From assembly GCA_035263725.1 (NCBI GenBank), contig DATFRC010000035.1:1-64000 (forward strand): DNA of 64,000 nucleotides, written 5' to 3'. Position 1 is the stretch's first letter. Every line of letters starts with the position of its first letter. The stretch is from DASXRA01 sp035263725 (GTDB lineage: Bacteria; Actinomycetota; Actinomycetes; Mycobacteriales; Jatrophihabitantaceae). Under the pieces are notes generated by a model. It was not told the DNA's origin. It saw nothing but the letters and a program-made list of their open reading frames with translations, and ran no database searches. The position numbers and the translations under genes were made by a program. Positions 28,656 to 39,903 of this stretch are shown piece by piece.

Positions 28656-29219
28656 GTGACCACTCCGTTCGAGCCGCCGTTCGACGACTCGCCGATAGAT
28701 CCGAACCCGCAATATCAGAGCCCGCCGCCGTGGGCCGGGGGCACGTTTCCCCCCGGCCCCGCGCCGGCGCCCGGCTTCCCCGAGCCGTCGGGCACGTCGT
28801 GGTACGACGACCGTCCTGCCAGCATCCCCGCAGCGGGCGTACTGGCCTACGTCGATGCAGGGCTACTGATCCTCGCCGGGCTGCTGCTACTAGTCGGCGC
28901 CTCGGCGGTGGACAGCTGGAACAACGCGTTCGGCTCCCACGACAACAGCATCACGGCCGAACTGGCCGCCGATGGTCTGATCAACATGGTGGCGGCCGGA
29001 CTGCAGATCGCCGGTGCAATCATGATCGCCGCACGATCCGAGCGCGGCCGCCTGCTGCTGACAGTCGGCGGTGGCCTGTGCATCGCCGCAGGCGTGTACT
29101 GGGTGCTGCGCGTCTACGACGTCGGCGTGGTCATTTGGGCGATCGTGTTCGTCACGTTGCCGATCGTCGCGCTGGCCCTGGCCTGGTCGGCGCCGGCCAC
29201 CGACTGGCTGCGCGGCGAG

Positions 29220-29246
<27 letters not shown>
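28656..29246 (+). CDS. proline-rich N-terminus, multi-pass membrane protein
   Basis: 196 residues. About 55 residues of Pro/Phe/Asp-rich cytoplasmic sequence precede four hydrophobic segments (VLAYVDAGLLILAGLLLLVG, NMVAAGLQIAGAIMIAA, LLLTVGGGLCIAAGVYWVL, VIWAIVFVTLPIVALALAW). I recognise no enzyme motif. GTG 28656 is chosen because AGGAG stands 5 nt upstream; the longer frame from 28578 has no such site. The last 27 bp overlap the end of convergent clpB. Confidence 0.7.
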
Positions 29247-31760
<2,514 letters not shown>

Positions 31761-31813
31761 GGGTATGCGCTCACCTCGTCGGTTAATAGTCCACCCATGA
31801 CAACGTTCTCAAA

Positions 31814-31834
31814 GTTGAGTCTGTTCCGCTCAAG
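31814..31834 (-). promoter_or_regulatory. HAIR element (HspR operator) of clpB
   Basis: On the minus strand CTTGAGC-N7-ACTCAAC matches the HspR consensus CTTGAGT-N7-ACTCAAG with one mismatch per half. A further half-site-like TTTGAG follows directly. The site is about 54 bp before the clpB start, with TATTAA between as a possible -10. Confidence 0.75.
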
Positions 31835-31920
31835 GAACAAGAGAGCGAAACGTGACCACGCACAAGGCAACCACCGGGCGATGGGCGCTCGCGCGAAGAG
31901 CCCCGCCACCGCGACGCGGC

Positions 31921-31970
31921 CCGCGCCGAAGGCGCGGTGCGCAGCCGAGGATGCACCCCTTGTGGGTGCA
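31921..31970 (-). terminator. two adjacent hairpins after the cysteine dioxygenase gene
   Basis: CCGCGCC-GAA-GGCGCGG (31921-31937) and TGCACCC-N5-GGGTGCA (31952-31970) are perfect 7-bp stems 24-75 bp past the stop of the dioxygenase gene and ahead of clpB. There is no T tract. They could end the dioxygenase transcript so that clpB is controlled from its own promoter. Confidence 0.45.
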
Positions 31971-31994
31971 GACGCGGATGCGCGCAGGCGGGAT

Positions 31995-32501
31995 CTAGTT
32001 GTAGTAGCGCCTCACGCTAGAGCCGATTCGGGTGACGTCCGTGCCGTAGATGTGCACCGAGATCGCTGTGACGTCCTGCGTGTTGTGCACCCGGTGGATG
32101 TCGCCGGGCGGCGCGAAGCCGCTGACGTCACCCACGCGGTTGTCGTTCACCCCGACGAGCGCGAGATTCTCGTCGAAGAGCTCCTCATGCTCGACGCCCT
32201 GGATAACGCCGACCACGCACCACGTGACGTGGTCGTGGATGCGCGTCAGCTGGCCGGTCCGCCAGATTACGGCGATGATCGAGAACGAACCGTCGGGCTC
32301 GACGTGCAGCGTGTGGCTGCAGTAGTCGTCGGGATCGCCGAGGCGCTGCTCGGCGGTCAGCACATCAGGGCCGGGCAGGTGCAGCCGGAGCTGGTCGGCG
32401 ACCAGCTCCGCGGTGCGCGACCAGTCCGCATGGGTGGCGATCGCGCCGCGCACGCCGTCGAGCAGCTCAGTCCACAAACGGGTCGGCGTGGTGGCAGTCA
32501 T
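31995..32501 (-). CDS. cysteine dioxygenase type I family protein
   Basis: 168 residues of the cupin-fold, non-heme iron thiol dioxygenase family, which oxidises cysteine (or a related thiol) to its sulfinate. The iron ligands are in RIHDHVTWCVVG (two His) and DIHRVHN. The Cys in TWCVV is placed as in enzymes with a Cys-Tyr crosslink, and a SVHIYGTDV segment supplies a Tyr. Mercaptopropionate dioxygenase activity is an alternative. It stands alone, with hairpins after it and 83 bp before the DivIVA-like gene's end. Confidence 0.88.
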   Translation of the reverse strand: MTATTPTRLWTELLDGVRGAIATHADWSRTAELVADQLRLHLPGPDVLTAEQRLGDPDDYCSHTLHVEPDGSFSIIAVIWRTGQLTRIHDHVTWCVVGVIQGVEHEELFDENLALVGVNDNRVGDVSGFAPPGDIHRVHNTQDVTAISVHIYGTDVTRIGSSVRRYYN

Positions 32502-32584
32502 GCCAGCCAGCGTGCGCTGACCGCATCCATACGTCCAATGCCAAGTTTTGCGGTGACGTATAGATACCGTTGATCGATGCCGGC

Positions 32585-33256
32585 TCAGTCCACGTCCGCG
32601 CGAGACACGTTCAGCGGCACGAGGTTGCTGGGCTCCCAGGACACGTCCTGCGGCTCGCTCACGGGCTCGACGCCCTCGAAGCGGGGCAACTGACCGAGCT
32701 TGTCGACCTCGTGCGTCAACGCGTCGAGCACCGACCGCAACTGCACCTGCGCCACGCGGGCGAAGGTACGGACGTACTCGATCTCCGGCAGCGAAACGGC
32801 GGCGTCGTCGGGACTGCCTGCCACCGTCACCGCGGACAACTCGCGCATCGACTGCGCCGCCGCCTGCTGCGCCTTCTGCAGGATCTCCTGGTACTGGCTG
32901 CGCGCCGCGGTGATGAGATCACGGGCGTACTGCTCGGCTTCGGCCACGCAGCTGTCCGCGGTCTGTTGCGCCTGGCTCAGCAGGCCAACGGCGTGCACGC
33001 TGATCTCGACGCGCGACTGGCCTTCCTCGGCGGACACAGTGCCGCGAAGCCGCTCGACTTCGGCTCGAATCTCGTGTAACTCGGCACGCAGCGAGGCACG
33101 CTCGGAATCGGCCGCCTGGATATCGTTGGCGACCGCATCGAGGAATGCCCGCACTTCTTTCTCGTCCCAGCCATGACGCTTGGTCGAGAATCGCGCGACT
33201 CGAACCGCGTCAGCGGATATCGAGAGCGCCGAGACATCGTAATTTGCTGCACTCAT
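32585..33256 (-). CDS. DivIVA-like coiled-coil protein
   Basis: 223 residues. Residues 10-55 (SISADAVRVARFSTKRHGWDEKEVRAFLDAV) fit the membrane-binding DivIVA/Wag31 N-domain. A coiled coil at about 45-75 and a longer helical region at 85-140 follow, with the Ala/Gln/Glu pattern of Wag31. The C-terminus is acidic and Pro-rich. DivIVA proteins mark curved membrane and organise polar growth in actinobacteria. Its start overlaps the stop of the globin-reductase gene by 4 bp, an unusual partner, so it may be a dedicated scaffold rather than the housekeeping Wag31. Confidence 0.8.
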   Translation of the reverse strand: MSAANYDVSALSISADAVRVARFSTKRHGWDEKEVRAFLDAVANDIQAADSERASLRAELHEIRAEVERLRGTVSAEEGQSRVEISVHAVGLLSQAQQTADSCVAEAEQYARDLITAARSQYQEILQKAQQAAAQSMRELSAVTVAGSPDDAAVSLPEIEYVRTFARVAQVQLRSVLDALTHEVDKLGQLPRFEGVEPVSEPQDVSWEPSNLVPLNVSRADVD

Positions 33257-34398
33257 CCCATATCACCTGTACTCACGCCGGCCTTGGCGAATTCGTCGAA
33301 TCGGATATCCTCCCGCGTGGTGCCCGCCCTGGTCAGCTCGCCGACCGTGTGCTGGACCATCCCCCCGGAGCCGCACACCATCGCGCGACGTCCTTCGCGT
33401 CGCGGACTCTGGGCGGCGACCGAGCCCACCAGACCACGCGTGCCGGGGTACGAAGTGTCGTCCGACACCACCGGCGTGTAGTCGAACCACGGCCGCTGCG
33501 CCAGCGCGGCCAGCCGTTCGTGTTCGTAGAGGCTCCACGGCATCCGGACGCCGTGGAACAGCTCGACATGCGGGGCCTGGCCGTTGGCCTGCCAGTTGCG
33601 GTCGATCTGCTCCAGGATCGCGCGTAGTGGTGCAAGGCCCGTGCCGCCGGCGACCATCAGGATGGCGCGCGGGTCGTCGGACGAGTGGAAGAGCTGGTCG
33701 CCGACCGGCGCCCCCATCTTCACGGTGTCACCCGTGCGCAGCGACCGCATCATGCTGGTGCTGACCTGCCCACCAGCGATCAATTGGACGTGGAGCTCGA
33801 TCGTGCCGTCCTCGCGCGGTGCGTTGGCCGGACTGTAATAACGCCACAGCCGCGGCCGCTGTGGGATCTCCATCGCAAATGACTGGCCGGGCGCGTAGTC
33901 GAATCTCTCGTGCGGACGAAGCTGGATGACAGCGACGTCCATGGTGCGCCGTTCGACGTCGAGCACGTCGGCGAGCCACCAGGCCGGGCTGTCCGCCTCC
34001 GCCTGTTCGGCCGCCTGCACCATCACCTTGGCGACCAGCCCGTAGGCCGCGGCCCACTCGCCCGCCAACTGCTCCGTCCACTGTGGACCCAGGAAGTACT
34101 GCAGTGTCGCGAGCAGCGATGCGCCGACGGCCGGGTAATGCTCGGCCACCGCCCCGAAGCGCCGGTGGTCGCGGCCGAGTTGTTGCAGTACCGGCACGAC
34201 GGCGTCCAGGTTGTCGGCATTGCTGACCACCGCGCCGAGAGCGCCGACGAGCTTGTCGCGTTGCGCGGCCATCGACACGGGGAACATGTCGCGGACTTCG
34301 GGGTGCGAGAGAAACAGATGCGAATAAAAGAACAGTGGGACTTCGTCGCCTAGTTTCGCAACATATCTCCAGCTGTCCTGTAAAGCTGTCGAGTCCAT
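33253..34398 (-). CDS. globin-flavoreductase (flavohemoglobin-type)
   Basis: 381 residues. The globin domain occupies 1 to about 135, with CD1 Phe39 (DMFPVSM) and the proximal His87 (AEHYPAVG). It is followed by a ferredoxin-NADP reductase-type module: FAD motif RYYSPANAP, NAD motif VAGGTGLAPLRAIL, and C-terminal MVCGSGGMVQHTV. Flavohemoglobins oxidise NO to nitrate. This is the mycobacterial/actinobacterial group whose exact electron acceptor varies. The gene is 4 bp after the truncated hemoglobin and overlaps the DivIVA-like gene, so the three are one operon. It does not appear truncated. Confidence 0.9.
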   Translation of the reverse strand: MDSTALQDSWRYVAKLGDEVPLFFYSHLFLSHPEVRDMFPVSMAAQRDKLVGALGAVVSNADNLDAVVPVLQQLGRDHRRFGAVAEHYPAVGASLLATLQYFLGPQWTEQLAGEWAAAYGLVAKVMVQAAEQAEADSPAWWLADVLDVERRTMDVAVIQLRPHERFDYAPGQSFAMEIPQRPRLWRYYSPANAPREDGTIELHVQLIAGGQVSTSMMRSLRTGDTVKMGAPVGDQLFHSSDDPRAILMVAGGTGLAPLRAILEQIDRNWQANGQAPHVELFHGVRMPWSLYEHERLAALAQRPWFDYTPVVSDDTSYPGTRGLVGSVAAQSPRREGRRAMVCGSGGMVQHTVGELTRAGTTREDIRFDEFAKAGVSTGDMG

Positions 34399-34402
34399 GA
34401 AG

Positions 34403-34816
34403 CTAGTCCGCCGCCGTCTGCACGACGTCCTTTTCCGCCTCGCCGAGCTGTGCGCCGAGCCGGCCGATCACGTCGTCGGGCACGGACGCTTCCTGGAGTG
34501 CGGCGACCAGGTGAGTGACGACGCGGCCGAAGTCAGCGCTGCTGATGTTCAGCCCGTCGTGTGCTTCGCGGAGGCTGCGCCCGTCATAGTCCGCCGGGCC
34601 GCCCATGACCTGGGATATGAGCAGCACCTGATGCCGCTTGAGCCGGTTCACGTCGGTCTCGACGAAGAACGGGGCGAGCTGCGGGTCGGCGAGCACCAAG
34701 TCGTAGAACCGGTCGACGACGGCCGATACGGCTCGGCCACCACCGATGCGCTGATAGTCGGATACGGGTGCCTCTGCTCCCAGCGGGGTGCCGGAGACGG
34801 GGGCGTAGTCGGCCAT
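34403..34816 (-). CDS. truncated hemoglobin, group I
   Basis: 137 residues. The two-over-two globin features are the N-terminal YQRIGG, the B10-position Tyr38 (DRFYDLVLADP), CD1 Phe50/51 (LAPFF) and the proximal His86 (LREAHDGLNI). Group I members (HbN) detoxify NO or deliver oxygen. The ribosome site GGAG stands 8 nt before the ATG. It is the first gene of the three-gene globin-DivIVA operon and has a 17-bp-arm inverted repeat 22 bp upstream. Confidence 0.92.
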   Translation of the reverse strand: MADYAPVSGTPLGAEAPVSDYQRIGGGRAVSAVVDRFYDLVLADPQLAPFFVETDVNRLKRHQVLLISQVMGGPADYDGRSLREAHDGLNISSADFGRVVTHLVAALQEASVPDDVIGRLGAQLGEAEKDVVQTAAD

Positions 34817-34837
34817 TAGCTAACTCCTAACTGCCGA

Positions 34838-34876
34838 TCGGGCTAGGGAGCGCGCCTAGCGCGCTCCCTAGCCCGA
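34838..34876. promoter_or_regulatory. perfect 17-bp-arm inverted repeat before the hemoglobin operon
   Basis: TCGGGCTAGGGAGCGCG and its exact reverse complement flank a 5-nt centre. The element ends 22 bp before the ATG of the truncated hemoglobin, just upstream of its ribosome site. If transcribed it would form a very stable hairpin; as DNA it could bind a dimeric regulator. There is no T tract on either side, so a simple terminator is less likely. Confidence 0.6.
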
Positions 34877-35039
34877 CCCGGCCGGTCCGGGGCACTGGTT
34901 TGGTCCGACGTCGCTGGCCGCGCGGCGCCACAATGTGCCCGTCGCCGGGAGCCTACAGGAGCATTGGGCGCCCTAAGCCGCCTAAATCCGGCATACTGCC
35001 TGTGAATTAGCACGCCGTTGCTGCCTCGGCGGCCCGGAT
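34877..35039. other. intergenic region without a recognised gene
   Basis: 163 bp between the inverted repeat and the end of the LapA-like gene. I see no ORF, tRNA or clear promoter. The hemoglobin operon promoter should lie here or within the inverted repeat. Confidence 0.4.
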
Positions 35040-35318
35040 TCAGCCGCGGCGGCGCAGCACCCGCTGGATCGCCAGTACCACCAGAGCGCCCAGGGCGGCG
35101 CTGACCAGCAGCGCCAAGATGAGCGGGGCGTGTACTTCCGGGCCGATGAATCGGATCCGCACCTTGCGCAGGTTCTCCACCATAAAGATCACAAACAGCA
35201 CGATCACCACGAACGTGACGACATGCCTCGGTTTGATCCTGCTGCGCAGGCCGCCCTTGGCCGGCTCACGGGACTCGCCGGAGGCCCCCGGCCCTGGCGG
35301 TCCACCCGGAACGCTCAT
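35040..35318 (-). CDS. LapA-domain (DUF1049) membrane protein
   Basis: 92 residues from ATG 35318. A Gly/Pro/basic N-terminus precedes two membrane helices (VVTFVVIVLFVIFMVENL and LILALLVSAALGALVVLAI) with the short RKVRIRFIGPEVHAP connector and a basic end. This is the LapA-type fold; its role in actinobacteria is unknown. An upstream GTG at 35333 is possible but has GGAG too close. It lies 12 bp after nothing else on this strand, with the ABC gene's end 22 bp upstream of it in sequence, on the same strand. Confidence 0.75.
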   Translation of the reverse strand: MSVPGGPPGPGASGESREPAKGGLRSRIKPRHVVTFVVIVLFVIFMVENLRKVRIRFIGPEVHAPLILALLVSAALGALVVLAIQRVLRRRG

Positions 35319-35345
35319 GACAGAGATGTACACGCTCCGGGGCGC

Positions 35346-36854
35346 TCAGTCGAGCGTCCGGGTGGCATCCGCAACCGCGGCAAGGACAGGGTCGTGCGTC
35401 GCGCACAGCACCGCGCGGCCGCCGGCGGCGGCATCGGCGAGCACGCGCGCGACGATCTCGGCATGCGCCTCGTCCTGGGACGACGTCGGCTCGTCCAGCA
35501 CGACGAGGGGACGTTCGACGACGAGCGATCGCGCTACCGCGACCCGTTGGCGCTCACCCCCGGACAGCAGCCGTACCGCCCGCTCTCGCAGCGCCGCGAG
35601 GCTGAGCGCTTCCACGGTCTTGTCGATCAGGTCCGGGTCCGCAGGTAGCCCGCGGGCGATGCGGGCGAGGGCTAGGTTCTCGATCACGTCGAGGGGCTCG
35701 GCCATCGCGCCGCCCTGCCCGGCCACGGCGACGTACTTGCGCCGAAGGTCCGCACGAGGCGCGCGGCGCAGCGCGCCCAGCTCGACACCGGCGAGCACGG
35801 CGCGTCCCGCGTCGGGATCGGCCAGCCCGGTGAGCACCCGCAGCAGCGTCGACTTGCCCGATCCCGACCGGCCACGCACCAGCGTGAGCGCCCCCGGGCA
35901 GACCTCCATGTCGAGGCCGTCGAGTACGACCCGGGTGCCGTACGCGACCCGGACGCCCGACACCGCCGCGATCGGCTCAGCAACGGCGCTGCGTGGCGCC
36001 GGCATTCGGGCCGGCGGTACGGTGTCCACCTCGCCGGTGCCGTGCAGCACGATGCGTCCCGCCTCGCCTTGCGCCCGGACGGTCTGCTCGGCGCCGATCG
36101 CCCGGCGCAGCTGTTCGGGCAGCCGCACCCAGCCCCGATCGTCGACCACGAGGAACTCGGGCCCGTCCGGAGTCCACTGCTCCGACAACCGGCCGTCGCG
36201 GATGCGCACCACCCGGTCGGCGATGCGGGCGGCACGCTGGTCGTGGGTGACCAGCAGGAGCGTGGCGCCGATGGCGGCCACCGCGTCGGCCAGCAGGTCG
36301 TAGACAGCATCGGCCGACGCCAGGTCGAGCTCCCCGGTCGGCTCGTCGGCGAGCACGACGGTCGGCTCGTGCGCGAGCGCAGCGCACACCGCGACGCGCT
36401 GCGCCTCCCCGCCGGAGAGGCTCACCGGGCGGCGCTGCGCCAGCTCGTCCAGCCCGAGACGCTGTAGGGTCTCGCTCGCCCGCCGGCGGGCCTCGACGCG
36501 GCTCACCCCGGCCAGGCGCAACTGCAGAGCGACATTGTCGATGACGGACAGCTCAGGACGAAGCGCCCGGGCGCTGTGCTGGTCGACGATGCCCAGCCGG
36601 GTCAACCGCAGCCGGGATCGCGTCGCCTCGTCCGCGCCGGCCAAGTCGACCCCGGCGACGGAAACCGTGCCCGCGCTGGGCGCGACCTCGCCGGCAAGCA
36701 CACGCAGCAACGTCGTCTTGCCCGAACCGTTCGGCCCGTGCACCACGAGACGCTCGCCGACGGCGACAGTGAGCGACAGGCCGCGTAGCGCGGCCACCGT
36801 ACCGCCGGGTATGGGATACAGGCAGAACGCGTCTGCGATGTCGATCGCGATCAT
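35346..36854 (-). CDS. ABC transporter ATPase with two fused nucleotide-binding domains (MacB/LolD-like)
   Basis: 502 residues holding two complete ABC domains. The first has Walker A GPNGSGKTT, signature SLSGGEAQRVAV, Walker B VVLADEPTGELD and H-loop LLVTHD. The second has GRSGSGKST, LLSGGERQRVAVARS and LVVLDEPTSSQDE. Usually two identical subunits serve a FtsX-type permease; here both come on one chain, allowing asymmetric sites. I start at ATG 36854 (MIAIDIADAF), which overlaps the permease stop by 4 bp; upstream in-frame sequence is Arg-rich and unlike ABC proteins. It probably powers release of a lipid or peptide with the permease. Confidence 0.9.
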   Translation of the reverse strand: MIAIDIADAFCLYPIPGGTVAALRGLSLTVAVGERLVVHGPNGSGKTTLLRVLAGEVAPSAGTVSVAGVDLAGADEATRSRLRLTRLGIVDQHSARALRPELSVIDNVALQLRLAGVSRVEARRRASETLQRLGLDELAQRRPVSLSGGEAQRVAVCAALAHEPTVVLADEPTGELDLASADAVYDLLADAVAAIGATLLLVTHDQRAARIADRVVRIRDGRLSEQWTPDGPEFLVVDDRGWVRLPEQLRRAIGAEQTVRAQGEAGRIVLHGTGEVDTVPPARMPAPRSAVAEPIAAVSGVRVAYGTRVVLDGLDMEVCPGALTLVRGRSGSGKSTLLRVLTGLADPDAGRAVLAGVELGALRRAPRADLRRKYVAVAGQGGAMAEPLDVIENLALARIARGLPADPDLIDKTVEALSLAALRERAVRLLSGGERQRVAVARSLVVERPLVVLDEPTSSQDEAHAEIVARVLADAAAGGRAVLCATHDPVLAAVADATRTLD

Positions 36855-39814
36855 CGCAGATCCAGTTCGGGCCGGGCTGGCAGGCGTTCGCGGAGCATCC
36901 GGGAGGCGACGGCGGCGGCAAGCGCCACGGCGAGGCCCAACCCGGCGATGAGGAGTAGCGCCGTCCATGCCGCGCCTATCGAGACCGACAGCGGCGGCAC
37001 CGGCGTCACCCCGGAGGCGTCAACGGCGACGAGTTTGGCGCCGACCTGTGCAAGCACGAACCCGGTGATCAGCCCGCACGGCAGCGCCACCGCGACGACC
37101 GACACCGCACGGAGGAACAGCATCCGGCGAAGCGTCGCTGGGCGTACGCCGTCCGCCTCCCAGGCGTGCAGCTCGCCCGCGTCGTCGCGACGGTCGCCGA
37201 GCACGAGCAACACCACCGCGACCCCCGCGACCAGCAGCGCCAGCCCGGCGAGGATTGCGAGCAGCAGCCGGGAGCCGCTCGCCACCGGATCGTCGGTGAG
37301 GCGCTGCTGGATCGGCGCGCGCAGCGTCACGGTCAGTTGGTGGAACGGAGCGGTGACGCGGGCTGCCTCCGGGCTGGCGAGCCAGATCTCACTGGTGGCG
37401 CCGGTACCGGGCTGGCTGCGATCGACGACGGAGGACAGCGCCCGCCGGTCAGCAATGATGAACGGCCCGCTGGTCGTGGGGAAACGCGGCAAGGTGGCCA
37501 CGACCCGGCCGATGACGGTGACCTCGTCGAGGGTGATCGTGAGCCTGCCGTGGTCGGCGGTGCTGGCGGTCGCCGGGTCCACGGCTACGGGCAGCTCCGG
37601 CGGCGGCGTGTAGTTCGGGACGAGCACGATCTGCGAGCCCTCGAGGCGGTACGACACCTGCAGCGCAGCACCGCTGACACCCGCGGTGGAATTGGCCGAA
37701 CCCCAGCCGACCCAACTCCACGGAGCGGCGCCGAAGCTGATCGTGCCGGCGACGATGGGCTGGTCGGTGTTGCCCTCACCGATGGCGTGCTGGTGGTGGG
37801 TGGCGTACTCGGTGTTCTCGTTGAGCGTGATCGCGAGTGGGTGCCATGACCCGGGGGGCACCGTGCCGGTGAGACGCGAGCCCTGCCGGTGCAGTTCGAC
37901 AGGGGCGTCACGGCCGTCGCCGGTCGTCAGCCACAAGAGGACGTCCACGGCCGGTGATAAGCCGCTGACCTCCAGGTTCACCGTGCGCACGGTCACCGGC
38001 GGCCCTAGGGCCGGCACCGGTGCGCGCAGGCGGTCCGCGACGGTCGCCGGCGAATCCGACGTACCGGTCACGTGCGACCAACGGCGTACCTCGCGCATCG
38101 CGGCGCCGTCGACGCCCAACATGGTGACCTGTTCGCTGCTGCCATCCAGCGGACGGACCACGCCTGACGTGCGCACCACGCCGTACGCCCGGGTGTCCGG
38201 CGCGGCCGCCGCCAGCGCGGACGGACTCGTCACCGCAAGGGGTGTCGTGACGTCGCGCCCGCCGGTCAGCGTCGCGTCGAGCGGCACCTGGTACGCCGCC
38301 TGGTCGATCGCACCGCCGAGCAGCGTCGCGCGATAGGCGCCGGCGAAGACCACCGACGCGACGGCGGCAGTCAGGAACGCTGTCGTAGCGACGGGACGTA
38401 GCGGGCGCCGGATCGCGCCGAGCAACCCGATCCGTCCAGCCACCGACCCGCGCGGGACGAGCCGCGCGGCAAGGCGGGCGCTCGGCGCCCAGAGATGGGC
38501 CGCGACCAGCCCGCCCACCACGGCGGCCAGCACCGGTAGCGCGGCGACGAAGGGATCGGTGCCGTCGGCGAGCGATGTCGACCCGCGACTTGCCCCCAGC
38601 CACGCGGCGCCAAGGCATGCGACACCGATCAACTCGACGGTGCGCCACACCGTCCGGCGATCGCGGTCGGGCCAGAGCAGGACGGCCGAGGTGACCGCGG
38701 CGGCGGCCACGAGCAGCAGCAGCATCGCCGGCCATGCGGAGCCGAGCGCCTGCCAGATCGTGCGCCAGACAGGGATGTCGGCGCGGCTGGCCAGCCCCGC
38801 GGTGACACCGGCGCCCAGCACCGCACCGAGCACGGCACCGGCCAGGCAGGCCACACCGGCCTCCAACCCGGTGACCGTCCCGACACCTGCGATGCGCGCG
38901 CCGCGACGCCGCAACACGGCAACAAGAACGGCATGGTCGCGGCGCAGGCTCACCGCGGCGACGATCGCAAATCCCAGCAGCAACACGGCGGCCGTCCCGC
39001 CGAGCAGCCCGAACCTGCGCGCCGAGAGGGACGCGCGCTGGTACTCGTCGTTCAGTGTCTCGTCGGGACGGACGACCGTGGCGCTGTCGAGCTTCGCGAT
39101 GATCGTGTCCGCGACCTCGGACGAGCGGCGCACATACGTCGGCACGCCCAGGGCGATGACCCGCTCGACGTCCAGGTTGGTCACCCAGCCGTATGTGCGC
39201 GCGAACAGCGACAGCGGCTCGAGCTGCGACACGGCATCAGCGCCGTCGCCGAGCAGCAGCGGCTCCGGGCCCGGATCGAGTTCGCCGCTCAGCACGGTCG
39301 GATCGGTTCGTTCCGCCCTCCCGACGACCACGAGGCCCAGCGAGGCCACCGCGTGCGCCAGGGTTGCCTCGTTACCGCCGCCGAGCGCGACCACCTCGCA
39401 GCGCGTCGGGGTGCACGACCGGGGCAGCCGGCCGCTCATCAGCCGTACGGCGGTGCGCAGGTCGTCCGCGGCGCCAAGGAAGAATGTCGCACCCTTCTGG
39501 GATAGCTGGTGGAAGACGAGCTCGCGGCGCACCGGGTACCGCGACAGCTGCGCCATCTGGCCACGTATCAGCGCGTCGAACGCGGCGGCCTGGCTGCGGC
39601 TGTAGATCGTGCCGGTGCCGACCACCGTGATGGTGCGGTCACCGGGCGACATCTGGCGCACCGTCGTTCGTACCGTCTGCGCCGCTACCGAATCACCGGC
39701 GCCGGCGGCCACTACCGGAATCGCGGCTGCCAGCGCGACACCGGCGACGAGCAGCGCCCACCGTCCGGGGCGGTGACGCAGCTGCGCGGCGGCAAGCGAC
39801 GCGATGACAGGCAC
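36851..39814 (-). CDS. FtsX/MacB-type ABC transporter permease
   Basis: 987 residues in two FtsX-like halves. A first helix (about 18-38) is followed by a large extracytoplasmic domain (to about 265). Then come a block of helices (about 275-500), a second large extracytoplasmic domain (about 505-865), and three helices near the end (about 870-890, 920-945, 960-980). This is the layout of long actinobacterial mechanotransmission-type permeases, which need no channel through the membrane. The substrate is unknown. The GTG start has no strong ribosome site. It overlaps the ATPase by 4 bp and diverges from the CGNR gene. Confidence 0.87.
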   Translation of the reverse strand: MPVIASLAAAQLRHRPGRWALLVAGVALAAAIPVVAAGAGDSVAAQTVRTTVRQMSPGDRTITVVGTGTIYSRSQAAAFDALIRGQMAQLSRYPVRRELVFHQLSQKGATFFLGAADDLRTAVRLMSGRLPRSCTPTRCEVVALGGGNEATLAHAVASLGLVVVGRAERTDPTVLSGELDPGPEPLLLGDGADAVSQLEPLSLFARTYGWVTNLDVERVIALGVPTYVRRSSEVADTIIAKLDSATVVRPDETLNDEYQRASLSARRFGLLGGTAAVLLLGFAIVAAVSLRRDHAVLVAVLRRRGARIAGVGTVTGLEAGVACLAGAVLGAVLGAGVTAGLASRADIPVWRTIWQALGSAWPAMLLLLVAAAAVTSAVLLWPDRDRRTVWRTVELIGVACLGAAWLGASRGSTSLADGTDPFVAALPVLAAVVGGLVAAHLWAPSARLAARLVPRGSVAGRIGLLGAIRRPLRPVATTAFLTAAVASVVFAGAYRATLLGGAIDQAAYQVPLDATLTGGRDVTTPLAVTSPSALAAAAPDTRAYGVVRTSGVVRPLDGSSEQVTMLGVDGAAMREVRRWSHVTGTSDSPATVADRLRAPVPALGPPVTVRTVNLEVSGLSPAVDVLLWLTTGDGRDAPVELHRQGSRLTGTVPPGSWHPLAITLNENTEYATHHQHAIGEGNTDQPIVAGTISFGAAPWSWVGWGSANSTAGVSGAALQVSYRLEGSQIVLVPNYTPPPELPVAVDPATASTADHGRLTITLDEVTVIGRVVATLPRFPTTSGPFIIADRRALSSVVDRSQPGTGATSEIWLASPEAARVTAPFHQLTVTLRAPIQQRLTDDPVASGSRLLLAILAGLALLVAGVAVVLLVLGDRRDDAGELHAWEADGVRPATLRRMLFLRAVSVVAVALPCGLITGFVLAQVGAKLVAVDASGVTPVPPLSVSIGAAWTALLLIAGLGLAVALAAAVASRMLRERLPARPELDLR

Positions 39815-39890
39815 CGGACTAGCCCGCCGCTCGGTGTGTCTTCGCGCGAGCGTTCATCGCCGGACTAACTCCTTTTCCGCGAGTTCCGGT

Positions 39891-39903
39891 TAGCATACGA
39901 GAC
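39891..39903 (+). promoter_or_regulatory. leaderless promoter -10 element of the CGNR gene
   Basis: TAGCAT (39891-39896) plus 7 nt precede the ATG at 39904. The gap is shared with the divergent ABC permease. Confidence 0.55.

Noticed and set aside
31921..31970. Classic intrinsic terminator
   Set aside because: The stems are good but no T-run follows on either strand, so they are listed only as a candidate end structure.
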